A stretch of 64,000 nucleotides of DNA from Fasciola hepatica (taxonomy: Eukaryota > Platyhelminthes > Trematoda > Plagiorchiida > Fasciolidae), in assembly GCA_948099385.1 (NCBI GenBank), contig CANUEZ040000165.1, positions 7,328,501-7,392,500 of the forward strand. The letters run 5' to 3'. The notes beneath the pieces are model-generated. The model had not been told where the DNA came from and made no database searches. It saw nothing but the letters and a program-made list of their open reading frames with translations. A program made the position numbers and the translations under genes. Positions within the stretch are counted from its first letter, which is position 1. Each line of letters begins with the position of its first letter. Below, piece after piece: positions 43,571 to 55,337 of the stretch.

Positions 43571-43584
43571 CAGTGTTGCTTGAA
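43565..43584 (-). repeat. CACTA-B right terminal inverted repeat (original copy)
   Basis: Imperfect partner of 38767-38788, followed by CT (43585-43586), the second copy of the target dinucleotide. Confidence 0.6.
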
Positions 43585-44008
43585 CTAGACCCCAGCCGTA
43601 CAACTCAATTTTTGTTCTTTTCTTCTCTTCTTTCTTCCTTATTTCTTCATCGTTTCTCGTAACGATAGTTTCGCATGCTGATTCTTAGTTTCCCTCCTGT
43701 AAAACTCCCGGGCTCCGTCCTCCCCCACTTGGCTCAGCCAGCTGCGCCGTCTGACCTTGACCCTCGAATTCACCGGGCCCATATTCGAATCCATCTCCGG
43801 GTTCACTTAAACTCCCTACATTTCTTGGTGTGCATACATTTATCTCCCTCTCATCTGCCCTCTATTTATTCTTGCCCCACTTTGTTTCACGTATTTCTGA
43901 ATTTTTCGTGAATTCTGTCTGTCAGTTTTGTGGCTTGTAAAATTTCGATCACGCATAAGACATGCTTCGGGCGTCTCCGAAACAAACTATCATTAGTACT
44001 ATTATTAT
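43585..44008 (+). mobile_element. LINE L-IV, part 3 (3' end)
   Basis: End of the L-IV 3' UTR after CACTA-B, closing with CATGCTTCGGGCG, a TTCGG-GCGTCT-CCGAA stem-loop and an ATT tail (about 43989-44008). Copies within the tandem units begin near 49209 and 54822. Confidence 0.7.
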
Positions 44009-44051
44009 AATCAGCCTACAGTTCAACTTCTTCATTGGTAAATATTTACAA

Positions 44052-44055
<4 letters not shown>
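44009..44055 (+). mobile_element. LINE L-I, part 3 (short ORF2 piece)
   Basis: Reads SLQFNFFIGKYLQI, comparable to LSMKFNFLLHPVEI of L-II at the point where L-I part 2 ends (24412). Therefore probably the continuation of L-I beyond the L-IV insertion. Short, so the assignment is tentative. Confidence 0.45.
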
Positions 44056-44107
<52 letters not shown>

Positions 44108-44108
<1 letters not shown>

Positions 44109-46742
44109 GTTTATTCCGGGGACACACGAATCACGCTTGATTGCATGATCATATGGTACAAATGAGGTCACAAAAAAGTTCTTTGGATATTCACTGGGGT
44201 ATACGCAACACAAAAGGGCATAGGTTTTAATGGTAGCACGAATGAATGCCCAGCAATTTTGAGTATGGAGGTCAGGTGGGTACACCGCCCAGTGGTGAGT
44301 GAAGTGGGCTCCGCGGTCGAGATAAGTGATGGGGTAAGGCGGAGATGAAGTACAAAGCGCAGTATTTCGGATGGCATGGAAGTAAAGTCGCATGGATAAA
44401 GTAACTGACGAAAACAATCTCAGTAAGCACCGACGAATAATTAAAGAATTCTTGGCGACGAGGGAAATTCCCTTAAACCAATAGCTCAAATGGCCCGGAA
44501 AATAGCAGACACATAGTGACGAAGGATTTGTGGTGTTCTCTGGGGGGGGGGAGAATTTCGAAAATGAAACAGCCTCCGATTTACCACAAAATTAGTACTT
44601 ACTATTCATCAAGAGGTTGTGAAGGCAACCCTCAATAAGAGGTGCATGTAAGCGCCTGATCCTAGAAAGTTGGTGGAGCAGAGTGAAGGAAGTTTACAAG
44701 CAAGTGAAATATGATTCGAATTAAGGGCTCGTTTCAGGCTGACTAGTGAGCACAAGTTCACAGCGGGGTGGACAGAAAGGTTGATGTTCGATGACCTCAT
44801 GAGGTTGTTTGGGAGTGGTGCATAAATGATACTGTCAAAACATGTAGACGATCGCTGAACGTGATATGCTGGTAGGAGTTTGACATGGGGCATTTGGGCA
44901 ACAAACGGAATGTCAGTAACTTGGCACACGTATAGCTTATTTCCAGCAGAGGTTTAGAGAAAATGCACTCGTAGTGGTCCTTGGCATAGATACCCAATCG
45001 TAGGGGATTGATGGGGAAAATGGCAATGTGCAGTAGGTGGGTGGAATGGTTTTCAACTATTGGTTTATCGGGGGTGACCCCAAGACTGATATTTAGGGAA
45101 TACAAAGTTACAAAGAAGTAGGAATAATAGTGGTATACATGTTTGGTATCTGACGGAATCAACTGGAAGTAGCACATCGCTGGAACTTTCAGAAGAAGTA
45201 GATAATTGTGTGACTGAGTACGTCGTGGAAAGTTCAGTCCGAGACCTTGGGGGGGGGACAAACAGACTAAAGGCAGCCTAAATTATAGGTATTTGATTTT
45301 CAGCCAAAGATGTAGAAAAAGCACACAATGGATTGCGGTGCAGGTGGCTGACCATGTCATCTTGGTGGGACAGCGATGGTGGTTCATAGATGATTGATGT
45401 GTGATACAATAATGAATTCGTCTGCGTCAGTTGGTGAAAAGCATGGGAGCATCTGACGTTGGTAACAAGGTGGATGCGAGAGGTGGACATATAGTGGATG
45501 ACACAGTCGTATAAAGGTAGGTCATATGAACAGCTCTCAGGAAGTGCAGGTGGATGCATAGTTGGATACGCTGAAGTATGACTTTGAAAGCTGAGGAGAC
45601 AATCAAACTATTTATATTCTGGGGTGTAGATGCTTCATTGCCAATGCAACTGTCATGAGATGCAAATGGATGAATGAGAAGGGATGCAACGGGAGGATAC
45701 AATGGAACATAGAGCTGGTGTCACGCAGGTGAAATGCAAGAAGGAGGACCATTTCGTGCATTGTGGTATTGTTGGCCGGTGAGAAGCGAATCTTTAAGTG
45801 GTGGTTTTGTTTGGATAAATGGAGTGGTGACATACAAACTATCAAGTGGATGATTTGTCTCTTCAAGATTATATCAGCAGCTGTGATGCTCATAATAAAG
45901 ATATCTGAACAGTGAAACCCTTTCATATTTCGGGGCACAGAATCCGGTGGCTGGACATAATAGGAAGAGGGTAAACATGAGATTGGTTTAGACAAATAAA
46001 AGATAGGTCGATGAAGATACATATCAGTAGTAGAAAACAGTAGGGTACATTTCTCAGCAGAGCGAGTATGCATGCATATGTTGGTTTGGAACGTGACCTT
46101 GTTGTTTGGTAAACCTTGTTCAGGAGCGTTGGAAGGGGCAATGGGTTGCAGCAATAAGATGCAGGGGAAGTTGTTTTTCAATCCCAAACTGGTGTAAGTG
46201 GGTGAGGCTGACCGTGCGCTGGACACCTAACCTGAAAGCCACTTCTGGTGACAGGAAATGCAATCCGCCAGCCTAGTTGCGCCCGCAAATCGTTGCAGAC
46301 GTCCTGCACACCCGACATGCGCCGGCCAAAGCGGTGGATCTGACAGCGCCCCCCACCGTCGGGATTCATATGAGTTTTCTCGGTGGTGCCGGACGGCCGT
46401 AGGTATCGGCTAGTTCGCTGTCAGGCGACCAGGCGTTAGGAGATCCTGAAACGTAACCAAAGGAGCATCGGTCTGGTAGCGTACGAATAGCCGACGGTCA
46501 GGTAGATGTATAGACCAAGTTAGTGACCGGGGTGGTCTCCGGAGTATTAAGAGTCATCGAGAGAAATGTACGCACGAACGAAGTTCTGGAAATACAGAAA
46601 AAGTAGAGCAGCGCAGTCTGGGATGCTCCCAGCTGAGGATAAATTGTAGTCGATACGAAGATGCAACACTAATGAACAATGGCTCTCTGGGACTAGCTTT
46701 TTGATTGCAGAATGCAGAAAAACTGAAAATGTTTACCAAATT
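44108..46742 (-). other. L-VI 3' UTR (unit 1 copy)
   Basis: Long 3' UTR, C/T-rich on the sense (minus) strand. It contains a run of 10 G at about 44542, and the conserved block at 46190-46375. Open frames inside it (up to 204 codons) have no recognisable domain and I treat them as chance. Confidence 0.6.
46190..46375 (-). repeat. Conserved 3' UTR block (L-VI, unit 1)
   Basis: Minus-strand copy of the block at 14436-14625. Repeated at 51814-51999 and 57420-57605. Confidence 0.65.
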
Positions 46743-47453
46743 TCATCTGTCATAGACCGCCGGTACTTGCACGACCCAAAAGTTTAGACCCTTCTCGTAG
46801 GCCTGATCATCGGTTATGTCTACACTGAGGAGCTGTAAGGTGTGGGTAACAAAGAGGAAGTTACCAAACGCACTTCTAAACCGATGGCTGGAAGTAGATC
46901 TGCGTACGTCTAATGGTAATTTAGTCCATAAGTTAGGGCGCACCGTGATGGAGAAATGTGAACTTAAGCTAATGTTGGTAATAGAGGCCAAAAGGGTGAG
47001 AAATCTAGAACGTAGTGGGTGGCTAGAAACGGGCGCAAAGTGCAATGGATTAGAAGTATATGTCCGGCTGTGAAGGACGTTATACAAAAAGATAATGTTC
47101 AGTTTCATACAGCGAAGCCACACAGGGTCTAGTTTGAAAAATAAGCAGCTTTCTTTATAAGTGAGGGGCGAGCTCCATCCAATCAGTTGCTCAGTAAAAC
47201 TACGTTGAACTGATTTGATGCTAATTCTCTCTGATTTGTGCACACTAGAAAGGATCAGCGGGCAGTATTCTAATAAGGGCCTGGCATGAGATTTATAAAG
47301 GAAGAGAATGCAGTCTGGAAGTCGGAGGGAGAAAAATATTAGCCCCAGACACATTCTGGCCCTAGCGAATTGGAGGGCCAAATATTCCGAGTAATTAACT
47401 GTGCAGGAATAGGTTAAGCCGAGTAAATTGCTCGCCAGCCATGACTGAACCAC
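46743..47453 (-). pseudogene. C-terminal domain of L-VI ORF2 (unit 1 copy)
   Basis: Open frame of 236 codons: GLTYSCTVNYSEY, SHARPLLEYCPLIL, KSVQRSFTEQLIGWSS, FKLDPVWLRCMKLNIIFLY, WTKLPLDVRRS, and the AYEKGLNF terminus followed by a short extension. Separated from the RT by a frame change near 47460-47540. Confidence 0.8.
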
Positions 47454-47541
47454 TAATGGCTAAAGATCCCAGGGATAGCTTGCATTTACGTTTAAGTGCC
47501 TGACATTTGTCAGCGGAAAAATTCATCTGCCAAGCTCAGCG

Positions 47542-48281
47542 CTATCTATGGAGTTCAGATATGTCGTCAGAGATGTTCAAGATAGCCGAGGCGATGCATT
47601 CAGTCCTGAATGAGTGGACAATCTTAGTGTCATCAGCAAAAAGAAATGGAGCGCCGTCGCCCACTGGGGGGAATGTGTCGTTTATACACTTGAGGAACAG
47701 CAAAGGGCCAAGGACGCTACTCTGTACAACACAGCTCTTAACCGGTTTAAGCCTGGAACAGTGTCCATTTATTGATACAACTGGAGGGCGGTTAGACAGG
47801 TAAGAATTGATCCAAGATAATAAAGGGCCAACAATGCCAAGGGATTGGACTTTGACCAGAAGACTTAGGTGTTGCACGCGGTCAAGGGCCTTTGACCTAT
47901 CCAAGTAAAGTACTATAAGGGCCATTCCACTGTTTGCCATTTCAGTAATGAGATTCAAAAAATCAAGTTGGAAGGCTGAGCAAGATCTTGACCGAAGGAA
48001 GCCGTGTTTTCGAGGATTAATAATGTCCAGTTGAGAGAGGAGCTTCGGGATGTGTTCTTTCACTTATTTCATTATCCGATACAGAACAGGTGTATGGTTA
48101 ATGGGACGGTAGTTTGTTACCCCATGCAGTGGACCTTTCTTGTTGTATGGGATCATCACTGAGCATTTCTAGTCTGTCGGTACCTGGCCGAAGTTCACTG
48201 ATAGGGTAAATAGATTGAGCAGTAAGTAAGTTAGTTCAGGTCCGCTTTTAGTCATCGCAGCGAGCGGTAAACCGTCAGGTC
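47542..48281 (-). pseudogene. RT of L-VI ORF2 (unit 1 copy)
   Basis: Open from 48063 to 47542 (173 codons): RKHGFLRSRSC, VLYLDRSKALDRV (first catalytic Asp), VVQSSVLGPLLFLKCIND and FADDTKIVHSF (catalytic Asp pair), ending at a TAG. Upstream, NYRPINHTPVLYRIMK is cut off by a TAA at about 48062-48066. Another TAG precedes it near 48169. The last codons upstream are PDGLPL at the unit border. Confidence 0.8.
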
Positions 48282-48325
48282 GTTAAGGGTAGGTTGTTCA
48301 CGTTTATTATCATACAAAACATCAG

Positions 48326-48631
48326 ATGCTATAAAAGGAATGAAGCGATTCTCCAACGAGCCAACGTCTGTCATTGACAGACATATAAAGCGCTGGTTCA
48401 TCAACGCTCGGGATCGAGGTGAAGGAAGACGGCTAAGACGGTACGCTATTTCCCTATATATGGTGTCGCGTAACAGTTTTATTTCCTGAAAATTGCTTCG
48501 TTAAATACTTAAGCTGTTTCAGATTACATCAGTTTGTATGCATACTTAGACATGGGGTTTACCACTGGTTTCTCCGTTGTAACTTAGCGGTTTCCTAAGT
48601 GGAAAGTTTGTCCAGTGTCTGGTAATATCGT

Positions 48632-48679
<48 letters not shown>

Positions 48680-48851
48680 GTAGTGCGGAACTATTGTTCT
48701 TCAAATGCCTAACGTTTAAAACTCACGATACATCTTTCGTACTTCAATTACCAATAATGTAACTAATACCCGCATTTCCGTGCCTTGATTTTCCAGATCC
48801 AGTGAGCATCAAGATGAAGAGTCAGGAACATCCTCGCGTAGAATGAATTGA
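48326..48851 (+). pseudogene. Duplicated last exons of the DUF4806 gene (unit 2)
   Basis: Exons 48326-48440 and 48797-48851 with intact acceptor, donor and stop, without the upstream exons. The last residue codon is Asn instead of Asp. Could act as an alternative terminal exon pair only if transcription runs through unit 1. Confidence 0.7.
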
Positions 48852-49676
48852 TGGAAAGGCGGCTTTTTTGTCAAATAAATCCGACATTTTTTCAATAAAT
48901 TTATCTACTTTTATAATAAAATGGTCATTTTGCTCATATATACAAGGTTAATTTAGTGGTTAAGCTCAAAAGGAAGGAGAATACTTTAATGATATTAGGC
49001 TATTGAGCAAAATTGGAATAACTGGCGAAAGTAAATGGCCGTTTTTCGAGATTTTTTCGATGCGTTGGGCATGCCCAACCCTAGCCCAATTGGGCGCTGG
49101 TTGCTCTGCCTAACGCATTTCAATGAAGTTGCCCAACGTTGCGATGGGCAAGCCCAACGTTTGCCCAACCCTAGCCTAATTGGGCAAATGTTGGGCAGTG
49201 TTGCTTGAACTAGACCCCAGCCGTACAACTCAATTTTTGTTCTTTTCTTCTCTTCTTTCTTCCTTATTTCTTCATCGTTTCTCGTAACGATAGTTTCGCA
49301 TGCTGATTCTTAGTTTCCCTCCTGTAAAACTCCCGGGCTCCGTCCTCCCCCACTTGGCTCAGCCAGCTGCGCCGTCTGACCTTGACCCTCGAATTCACCG
49401 GGCCCATATTCGAATCCATCTCCGGGTTCACTTAAACTCCCTACATTTCTTGGTGTGCATACATTTATCTCCCTCTCATCTGCCCTCTATTTATTCTTGC
49501 CCCACTTTGTTTCACGTATTTCTGAATTTTTCGTGAATTCTGTCTGTCAGTTTTGTGGCTTGTAAAATTTCGATCACGCATAAGACATGCTTCGGGCGTC
49601 TCCGAAACAAACTATCATTAGTACTATTATTATAATCAGCCTACAGTTCAACTTCTTCATTGGTAAATATTTACAA

Positions 49677-49680
<4 letters not shown>

Positions 49681-49733
<53 letters not shown>

Positions 49734-52700
49734 GTTTATTCCGGGGACACACGAATCACGCTTGATTGCATGATCATATGGTACAAATGAGGTCACAAAA
49801 AAGTTCTTTGGATATTCACTGGGGTATACGCAACACAAAAGGGCATAGGTTTTAATGGTAGCACGAATGAATGCCCAGCAATTTTGAGTATGGAGGTCAG
49901 GTGGGTACACCGCCCAGTGGTGAGTGAAGTGGGCTCCGCGGTCGAGATAAGTGATGGGGTAAGGCGGAGATGAAGTACAAAGCGCAGTATTTCGGATGGC
50001 ATGGAAGTAAAGTCGCATGGATAAAGTAACTGACGAAAACAATCTCAGTAAGCACCGACGAATAATTAAAGAATTCTTGGCGACGAGGGAAATTCCCTTA
50101 AACCAATAGCTCAAATGGCCCGGAAAATAGCAGACACATAGTGACGAAGGATTTGTGGTGTTCTCTGGGGGGGGGAGAATTTCGAAAATGAAACAGCCTC
50201 CGATTTACCACAAAATTAGTACTTACTATTCATCAAGAGGTTGTGAAGGCAACCCTCAATAAGAGGTGCATGTAAGCGCCTGATCCTAGAAAGTTGGTGG
50301 AGCAGAGTGAAGGAAGTTTACAAGCAAGTGAAATATGATTCGAATTAAGGGCTCGTTTCAGGCTGACTAGTGAGCACAAGTTCACAGCGGGGTGGACAGA
50401 AAGGTTGATGTTCGATGACCTCATGAGGTTGTTTGGGAGTGGTGCATAAATGATACTGTCAAAACATGTAGACGATCTCTGAACGTGATATGCTGGTAGG
50501 AGTTTGACATGGGGCATTTGGGCAACAAACGGAATGTCAGTAACTTGGCACACGTATAGCTTATTTCCAGCAGAGGTTTAGAGAAAATGCACTCGTAGTG
50601 GTCCTTGGCATAGATACCCAATCGTAGGGGATTGATGGGGAAAATGGCAATGTGCAGTAGGTGGGTGGAATGGTTTTCAACTATTGGTTTATCGGGGGTG
50701 ACCCCAAGACTGATATTTAGGGAATACAAAGTTACAAAGAAGTAGGAATAATAGTGGTATACATGTTTGGTATCTGACGGAATCAACTGGAAGTAGCACA
50801 TCGCTGGAACTTTCAGAAGAAGTAGATAATTGTGTGACTGAGTACGTCGTGGAAAGTTCAGTCCGAGACCTTGGGGGGGGGACAAACAGACTAAAGGCAG
50901 CCTAAATTATAGGTAGTTGATTTTCAGCCAAAGATGTAGAAAAAGCACACAATGGATTGCGGTGCAGGTGGCTGACCATGTCATCTTGGTGGGACAGCGA
51001 TGGTGGTTCATAGATGATTGATGTGTGATACAATAATGAATTCGTCTGCGTCAGTTGGTGAAAAGCATGGGAGCATCTGACGTTGGTAACAAGGTGGATG
51101 CGAGAGGTGGACATATAGTGGATGACACAGTCGTATAAAGGTAGGTCATATGAACAGCTCTCAGGAAGTGCAGGTGGATGCATAGTTGGATACGCTGAAG
51201 TATGACTTTGAAAGCTGAGGAGACAATCAAACTATTTATATTCTGGGGTGTAGATGCTTCATTGCCAATGCAACTGTCATGAGATGCAAATGGATGAATG
51301 AGAAGGGATGCAACGGGAGGATACAATGGAACATAGAGCTGGTGTCACGCAGGTGAAATGCAAGAAGGAGGACCATTTCGTGCATTGTGGTATTGTTGGC
51401 CGGTGAGAAGCGAATCTTTAAGTGGTGGTTTTGTTTGGATAAATGGAGTGGTGACATACAAACTATCAAGTGGATGATTTGTCTCTTCAAGATTATATCA
51501 GCAGCTGTGATGCTCATAATAAAGATATCTGAACAGTGAAACCCTTTCATATTTCAAGGCACAGAATCCGGTGGCTGGACATAATAGGAAGAGGGTAAAC
51601 ATGAGATTGGTTTAGACAAATAAAAGACAGGTCGATGAAGATACATATCAGTAGTAGAAAACAGTAGGGTACATTTCTCAGCAGAGCGAGTATGCATGCA
51701 TATGTTGGTTTGGAACGTGACCTTGTTGTTTGGTAAACCTTGTTCAGGAGCGTTGGAAGGGGCAATGGGTTGCAGCAATAAGATGCAGGGGAAGTTGTTT
51801 TTCAATCCCAAACTGGTGTAAGTGGGTGAGGCTGACCGTGCGCTGGACACCTAACCTGAAAGCCACTTCTGGTGACAGGAAATGCAATCCGCCAGCCTAG
51901 TTGCGCCCGCAAATCGTTGCAGACGTCCTGCACACCCGACATGCGCCGGCCAAAGCGGTGGATCTGACAGCGCCCCCCACCGTCGGGATTCATATGAGTT
52001 TTCTCGGTGGTGCCGGACGGCCGTAGGTATCGGCTAGTTCGCTGTCAGGCGACCAGGCGTTAGGAGATCCTGAAACGTAACCAAAGGAGCATCGGTCTGG
52101 TAGCGTACGAATAGCCGACGGTCAGGTAGATGTATAGACCAAGTTAGTGACCGGGGTGGTCTCCGGAGTATTAAGAGTCATCGAGAGAAATGTACGCACG
52201 AACGAAGTTCTGGAAATACAGAAAAAGTAGAGCAGCGCAGTCTGGGATGCTCCCAGCTGAGGATAAATTGTAGTCGATACGAAGATGCAACACTAATGAA
52301 CAATGGCTCTCTGGGACTAGCTTTTTGATTGCAGAATGCAGAAAAACTGAAAATGTTTACCAAATTTCATCTGTCATAGACCGCCGGTACTTGCACGACC
52401 CAAAAGTTTAGACCCTTCTCGTAGGCCTGATCATCGGTTATGTCTACACTGAGGAGCTGTAAGGTGTGGGTAACAAAGAGGAAGTTACCAAACGCACTTC
52501 TAAACCGATGGCTGGAAGTAGATCTGCGTACGTCTAATGGTAATTTAGTCCATAAGTTAGGGCGCACCGTGATGGAGAAATGTGAACTTAAGCTAATGTT
52601 GGTAATAGAGGCCAAAAGGGTGAGAAATCTAGAACGTAGTGGGTGGCTAGAAACGGGCGCAAAGTGCAATGGATTAGAAGTATATGTCCGGCTGTGAAGG

Positions 52701-53905
52701 ACGTTATACAAAAAGATAATGTTCAGTTTCATACAGCGAAGCCACACAGGGTCTAGTTTGAAAAATAAGCAGCTTTCTTTATAAGTGAGGGGCGAGCTCC
52801 ATCCAATCAGTTGCTCAGTAAAACTACGTTGAACTGATTTGATGCTAATTCTCTCTGATTTGTGCACACTAGAAAGGATCAGCGGGCAGTATTCTAATAA
52901 GGGCCTGGCATGAGATTTATAAAGGAAGAGAATGCAGTCTGGAAGTCGGAGGGAGAAAAATATTAGCCCCAGACACATTCTGGCCCTAGCGAATTGGAGG
53001 GCCAAATATTCCGAGTAATTAACTGTGCAGGAATAGGTTAAGCCGAGTAAATTGCTCGCCAGCCATGACTGAACCACTAATGGCTAAAGATCCCAGGGAT
53101 AGCTTGCATTTACGTTTAAGTGCCTGACATTTGTCAGCGGAAAAATTCATCTGCCAAGCTCAGCGCTATCTATGGAGTTCAGATATGTCGTCAGAGATGT
53201 TCAAGATAGCCGAGGCGATGCATTCAGTCCTGAATGAGTGGACAATCTTAGTGTCATCAGCAAAAAGAAATGGAGCGCCGTCGCCCACTGGGGGGAATGT
53301 GTCGTTTATACACTTGAGGAACAGCAAAGGGCCAAGGACGCTACTCTGTACAACACAGCTCTTAACCGGTTTAAGCCTGGAACAGTGTCCATTTATTGAT
53401 ACAACTGGAGGGCGGTTAGACAGGTAAGAATTGATCCAAGATAATAAAGGGCCAACAATGCCAAGGGATTGGACTTTGACCAGAAGACTTAGGTGTTGCA
53501 CGCGGTCAAGGGCCTTTGACCTATCCAAGTAAAGTACTATAAGGGCCATTCCACTGTTTGCCATTTCAGTAATGAGATTCAAAAAATCAAGTTGGAAGGC
53601 TGAGCAAGATCTTGACCGAAGGAAGCCGTGTTTTCGAGGATTAATAATGTCCAGTTGAGAGAGGAGCTTCGGGATGTGTTCTTTCACTTATTTCATTATC
53701 CGATACAGAACAGGTGTATGGTTAATGGGACGGTAGTTTGTTACCCCATGCAGTGGACCTTTCTTGTTGTATGGGATCATCACTGAGCATTTCTAGTCTG
53801 TCGGTACCTGGCCGAAGTTCACTGATAGGGTAAATAGATTGAGCAGTAAGTAAGTTAGTTCAGGTCCGCTTTTAGTCATCGCAGCGAGCGGTAAACCGTC
53901 AGGTC
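49681..53905 (-). mobile_element. LINE L-VI, duplicated 3' half (unit 2)
   Basis: Same content as 44056-48281. C-terminal domain at 53077-52367, RT at 53687-53166, conserved block at 51814-51999. Confidence 0.85.
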
Positions 53906-53949
53906 GTTAAGGGTAGGTTGTTCACGTTTATTATCATACAAAACATCAG

Positions 53950-54255
53950 ATGCTATAAAAGGAATGAAGCGATTCTCCAACGAGCCAACGTCTGTCATTG
54001 ACAGACATATAAAGCGCTGGTTCATCAACGCTCGGGATCGAGGTGAAGGAAGACGGCTAAGACGGTACGCTATTTCCCTATATATGGTGTCGCGTAACAG
54101 TTTTATTTCCTGAAAATTGCTTCGTTAAATACTTAAGCTGTTTCAGATTACATCAGTTTGTATGCATACTTAGACATGGGGTTTACCACTGGTTTCTCCG
54201 TTGTAACTTAGCGGTTTCCTAAGTGGAAAGTTTGTCCAGTGTCTGGTAATATCGT

Positions 54256-54299
<44 letters not shown>

Positions 54300-54464
54300 G
54301 GAACTATTGTTCTTCAAATGCCTAACGTTTAAAACTCACGATACATCTTTCGTACTTCAATTACCAATAATGTAACTAATACCCGCATTTCCGTGCCTTG
54401 ATTTTCCAGATCCAGTGAGCATCAAGATGAAGAGTCAGGAACATCCTCGCGTAGAATGGATTGA
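53950..54464 (+). pseudogene. Duplicated last exons of the DUF4806 gene (unit 3)
   Basis: Exons 53950-54064 and 54410-54464, splice sites intact, same as unit 1 at the protein level. Confidence 0.7.
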
Positions 54465-55289
54465 TGGAAAGGCGGCTTTTTTGTCAAATAAATCCGACAT
54501 TTTTTCAATAAATTTATCTACTTTTATAATAAAATGGTCATTTTGCTCATATATACAAGGTTAATTTAGTGGTTAAGCTCAAAAGGAAGGAGAATACTTT
54601 AATGATATTAGGCTATTGAGCAAAATTGGAATAACTGGCGAAAGTAAATGGCCGTTTTTCGAGATTTTTTCGATGCGTTGGGCATGCCCAACCCTAGCCC
54701 AATTGGGCGCTGGTTGCTCTGCCTAACGCATTTCAATGAAGTTGCCCAACGTTGCGATGGGCAAGCCCAACGTTTGCCCAACCCTAGCCTAATTGGGCAA
54801 ATGTTGGGCAGTGTTGCTTGAACTAGACCCCAGCCGTACAACTCAATTTTTGTTCTTTTCTTCTCTTCTTTCTTCCTTATTTCTTCATCGTTTCTCGTAA
54901 CGATAGTTTCGCATGCTGATTCTTAGTTTCCCTCCTGTAAAACTCCCGGGCTCCGTCCTCCCCCACTTGGCTCAGCCAGCTGCGCCGTCTGACCTTGACC
55001 CTCGAATTCACCGGGCCCATATTCGAATCCATCTCCGGGTTCACTTAAACTCCCTACATTTCTTGGTGTGCATACATTTATCTCCCTCTCATCTGCCCTC
55101 TATTTATTCTTGCCCCACTTTGTTTCACGTATTTCTGAATTTTTCGTGAATTCTGTCTGTCAGTTTTGTGGCTTGTAAAATTTCGATCACGCATAAGACA
55201 TGCTTCGGGCGTCTCCGAAACAAACTATCATTAGTACTATTATTATAATCAGCCTACAGTTCAACTTCTTCATTGGTAAATATTTACAA

Positions 55290-55337
<48 letters not shown>

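Larger units (their letters stand above)
38767..43584 (+). mobile_element. CACTA-B: two-gene CACTA/EnSpm-like DNA transposon
   Basis: A 4,818-bp element in the L-IV 3' UTR with CT repeated on both sides (38765-38766 and 43585-43586). Removing the element and one CT restores the L-IV sequence to a gap-free alignment with the uninterrupted L-III 3' UTR at about 16147-16175. It carries a transposase gene (39298-41494) and a DUF4806-like gene (41505-43226), both plus strand. It has related but not identical ends to CACTA-A and its own subterminal motif. Several nonsense codons indicate a dead copy. The right part from 42661 lies in the tandem triplication. Confidence 0.78.
42661..48281. repeat. 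5.6-kb tandem unit 1
   Basis: 5,621 bp: last two exons of the CACTA-B DUF4806 gene, right end of CACTA-B, 3' end of L-IV, a piece of L-I and the 3' half of L-VI (minus). Repeated directly twice more. Confidence 0.95.
44056..48281 (-). mobile_element. LINE L-VI, duplicated 3' half (unit 1)
   Basis: RT, C-terminal domain, 3' UTR and (TAA)n tail (44056-44107 on the plus strand). The 5' part is missing because the duplication breakpoint lies in the ORF2 linker. Confidence 0.85.
48282..53905. repeat. 5.6-kb tandem unit 2
   Basis: 5,624 bp, nearly identical to unit 1. The junction joins L-VI linker sequence (...GTCAGGTC) to CACTA-B intron sequence (GTTAAGGGTAGG) with little or no shared sequence. 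Private change: G to A at 48846 in the last DUF4806 exon (Asp to Asn) and a G to T at about 50477. Confidence 0.95.

Noticed and set aside
43370..43603. 77-codon minus-strand frame, identical in all three units
   Set aside because: Its repeated peptide pattern is a translation of the CACTA-B subterminal repeats; it spans the element end.
43780..43805. TTCGAATCC resembling a tRNA-type B box in the L-IV 3' end, hinting at a SINE
   Set aside because: No matching A box at the proper distance, and the counterpart in L-III lacks the motif.
23994..44055. Idea that L-II and L-IV both target the same codon of ORF2 (site-specific self-insertion)
   Set aside because: The sequence after the L-II tail matches the start of the C-terminal domain, while that after the L-IV tail fits a later part of it. 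They are two different sites.
44046..44489. 147-codon minus-strand frame starting in a LINE 3' UTR and ending in a long Tyr run (also in units 2 and 3)
   Set aside because: The Tyr run is the translated TAA tail of L-VI. No domain, and it lies in the 3' UTR.
45612..46226. 204-codon minus-strand frame in the L-VI 3' UTR
   Set aside because: No recognisable motif. It ends up inside the conserved non-coding block, and the other LINEs have no counterpart.
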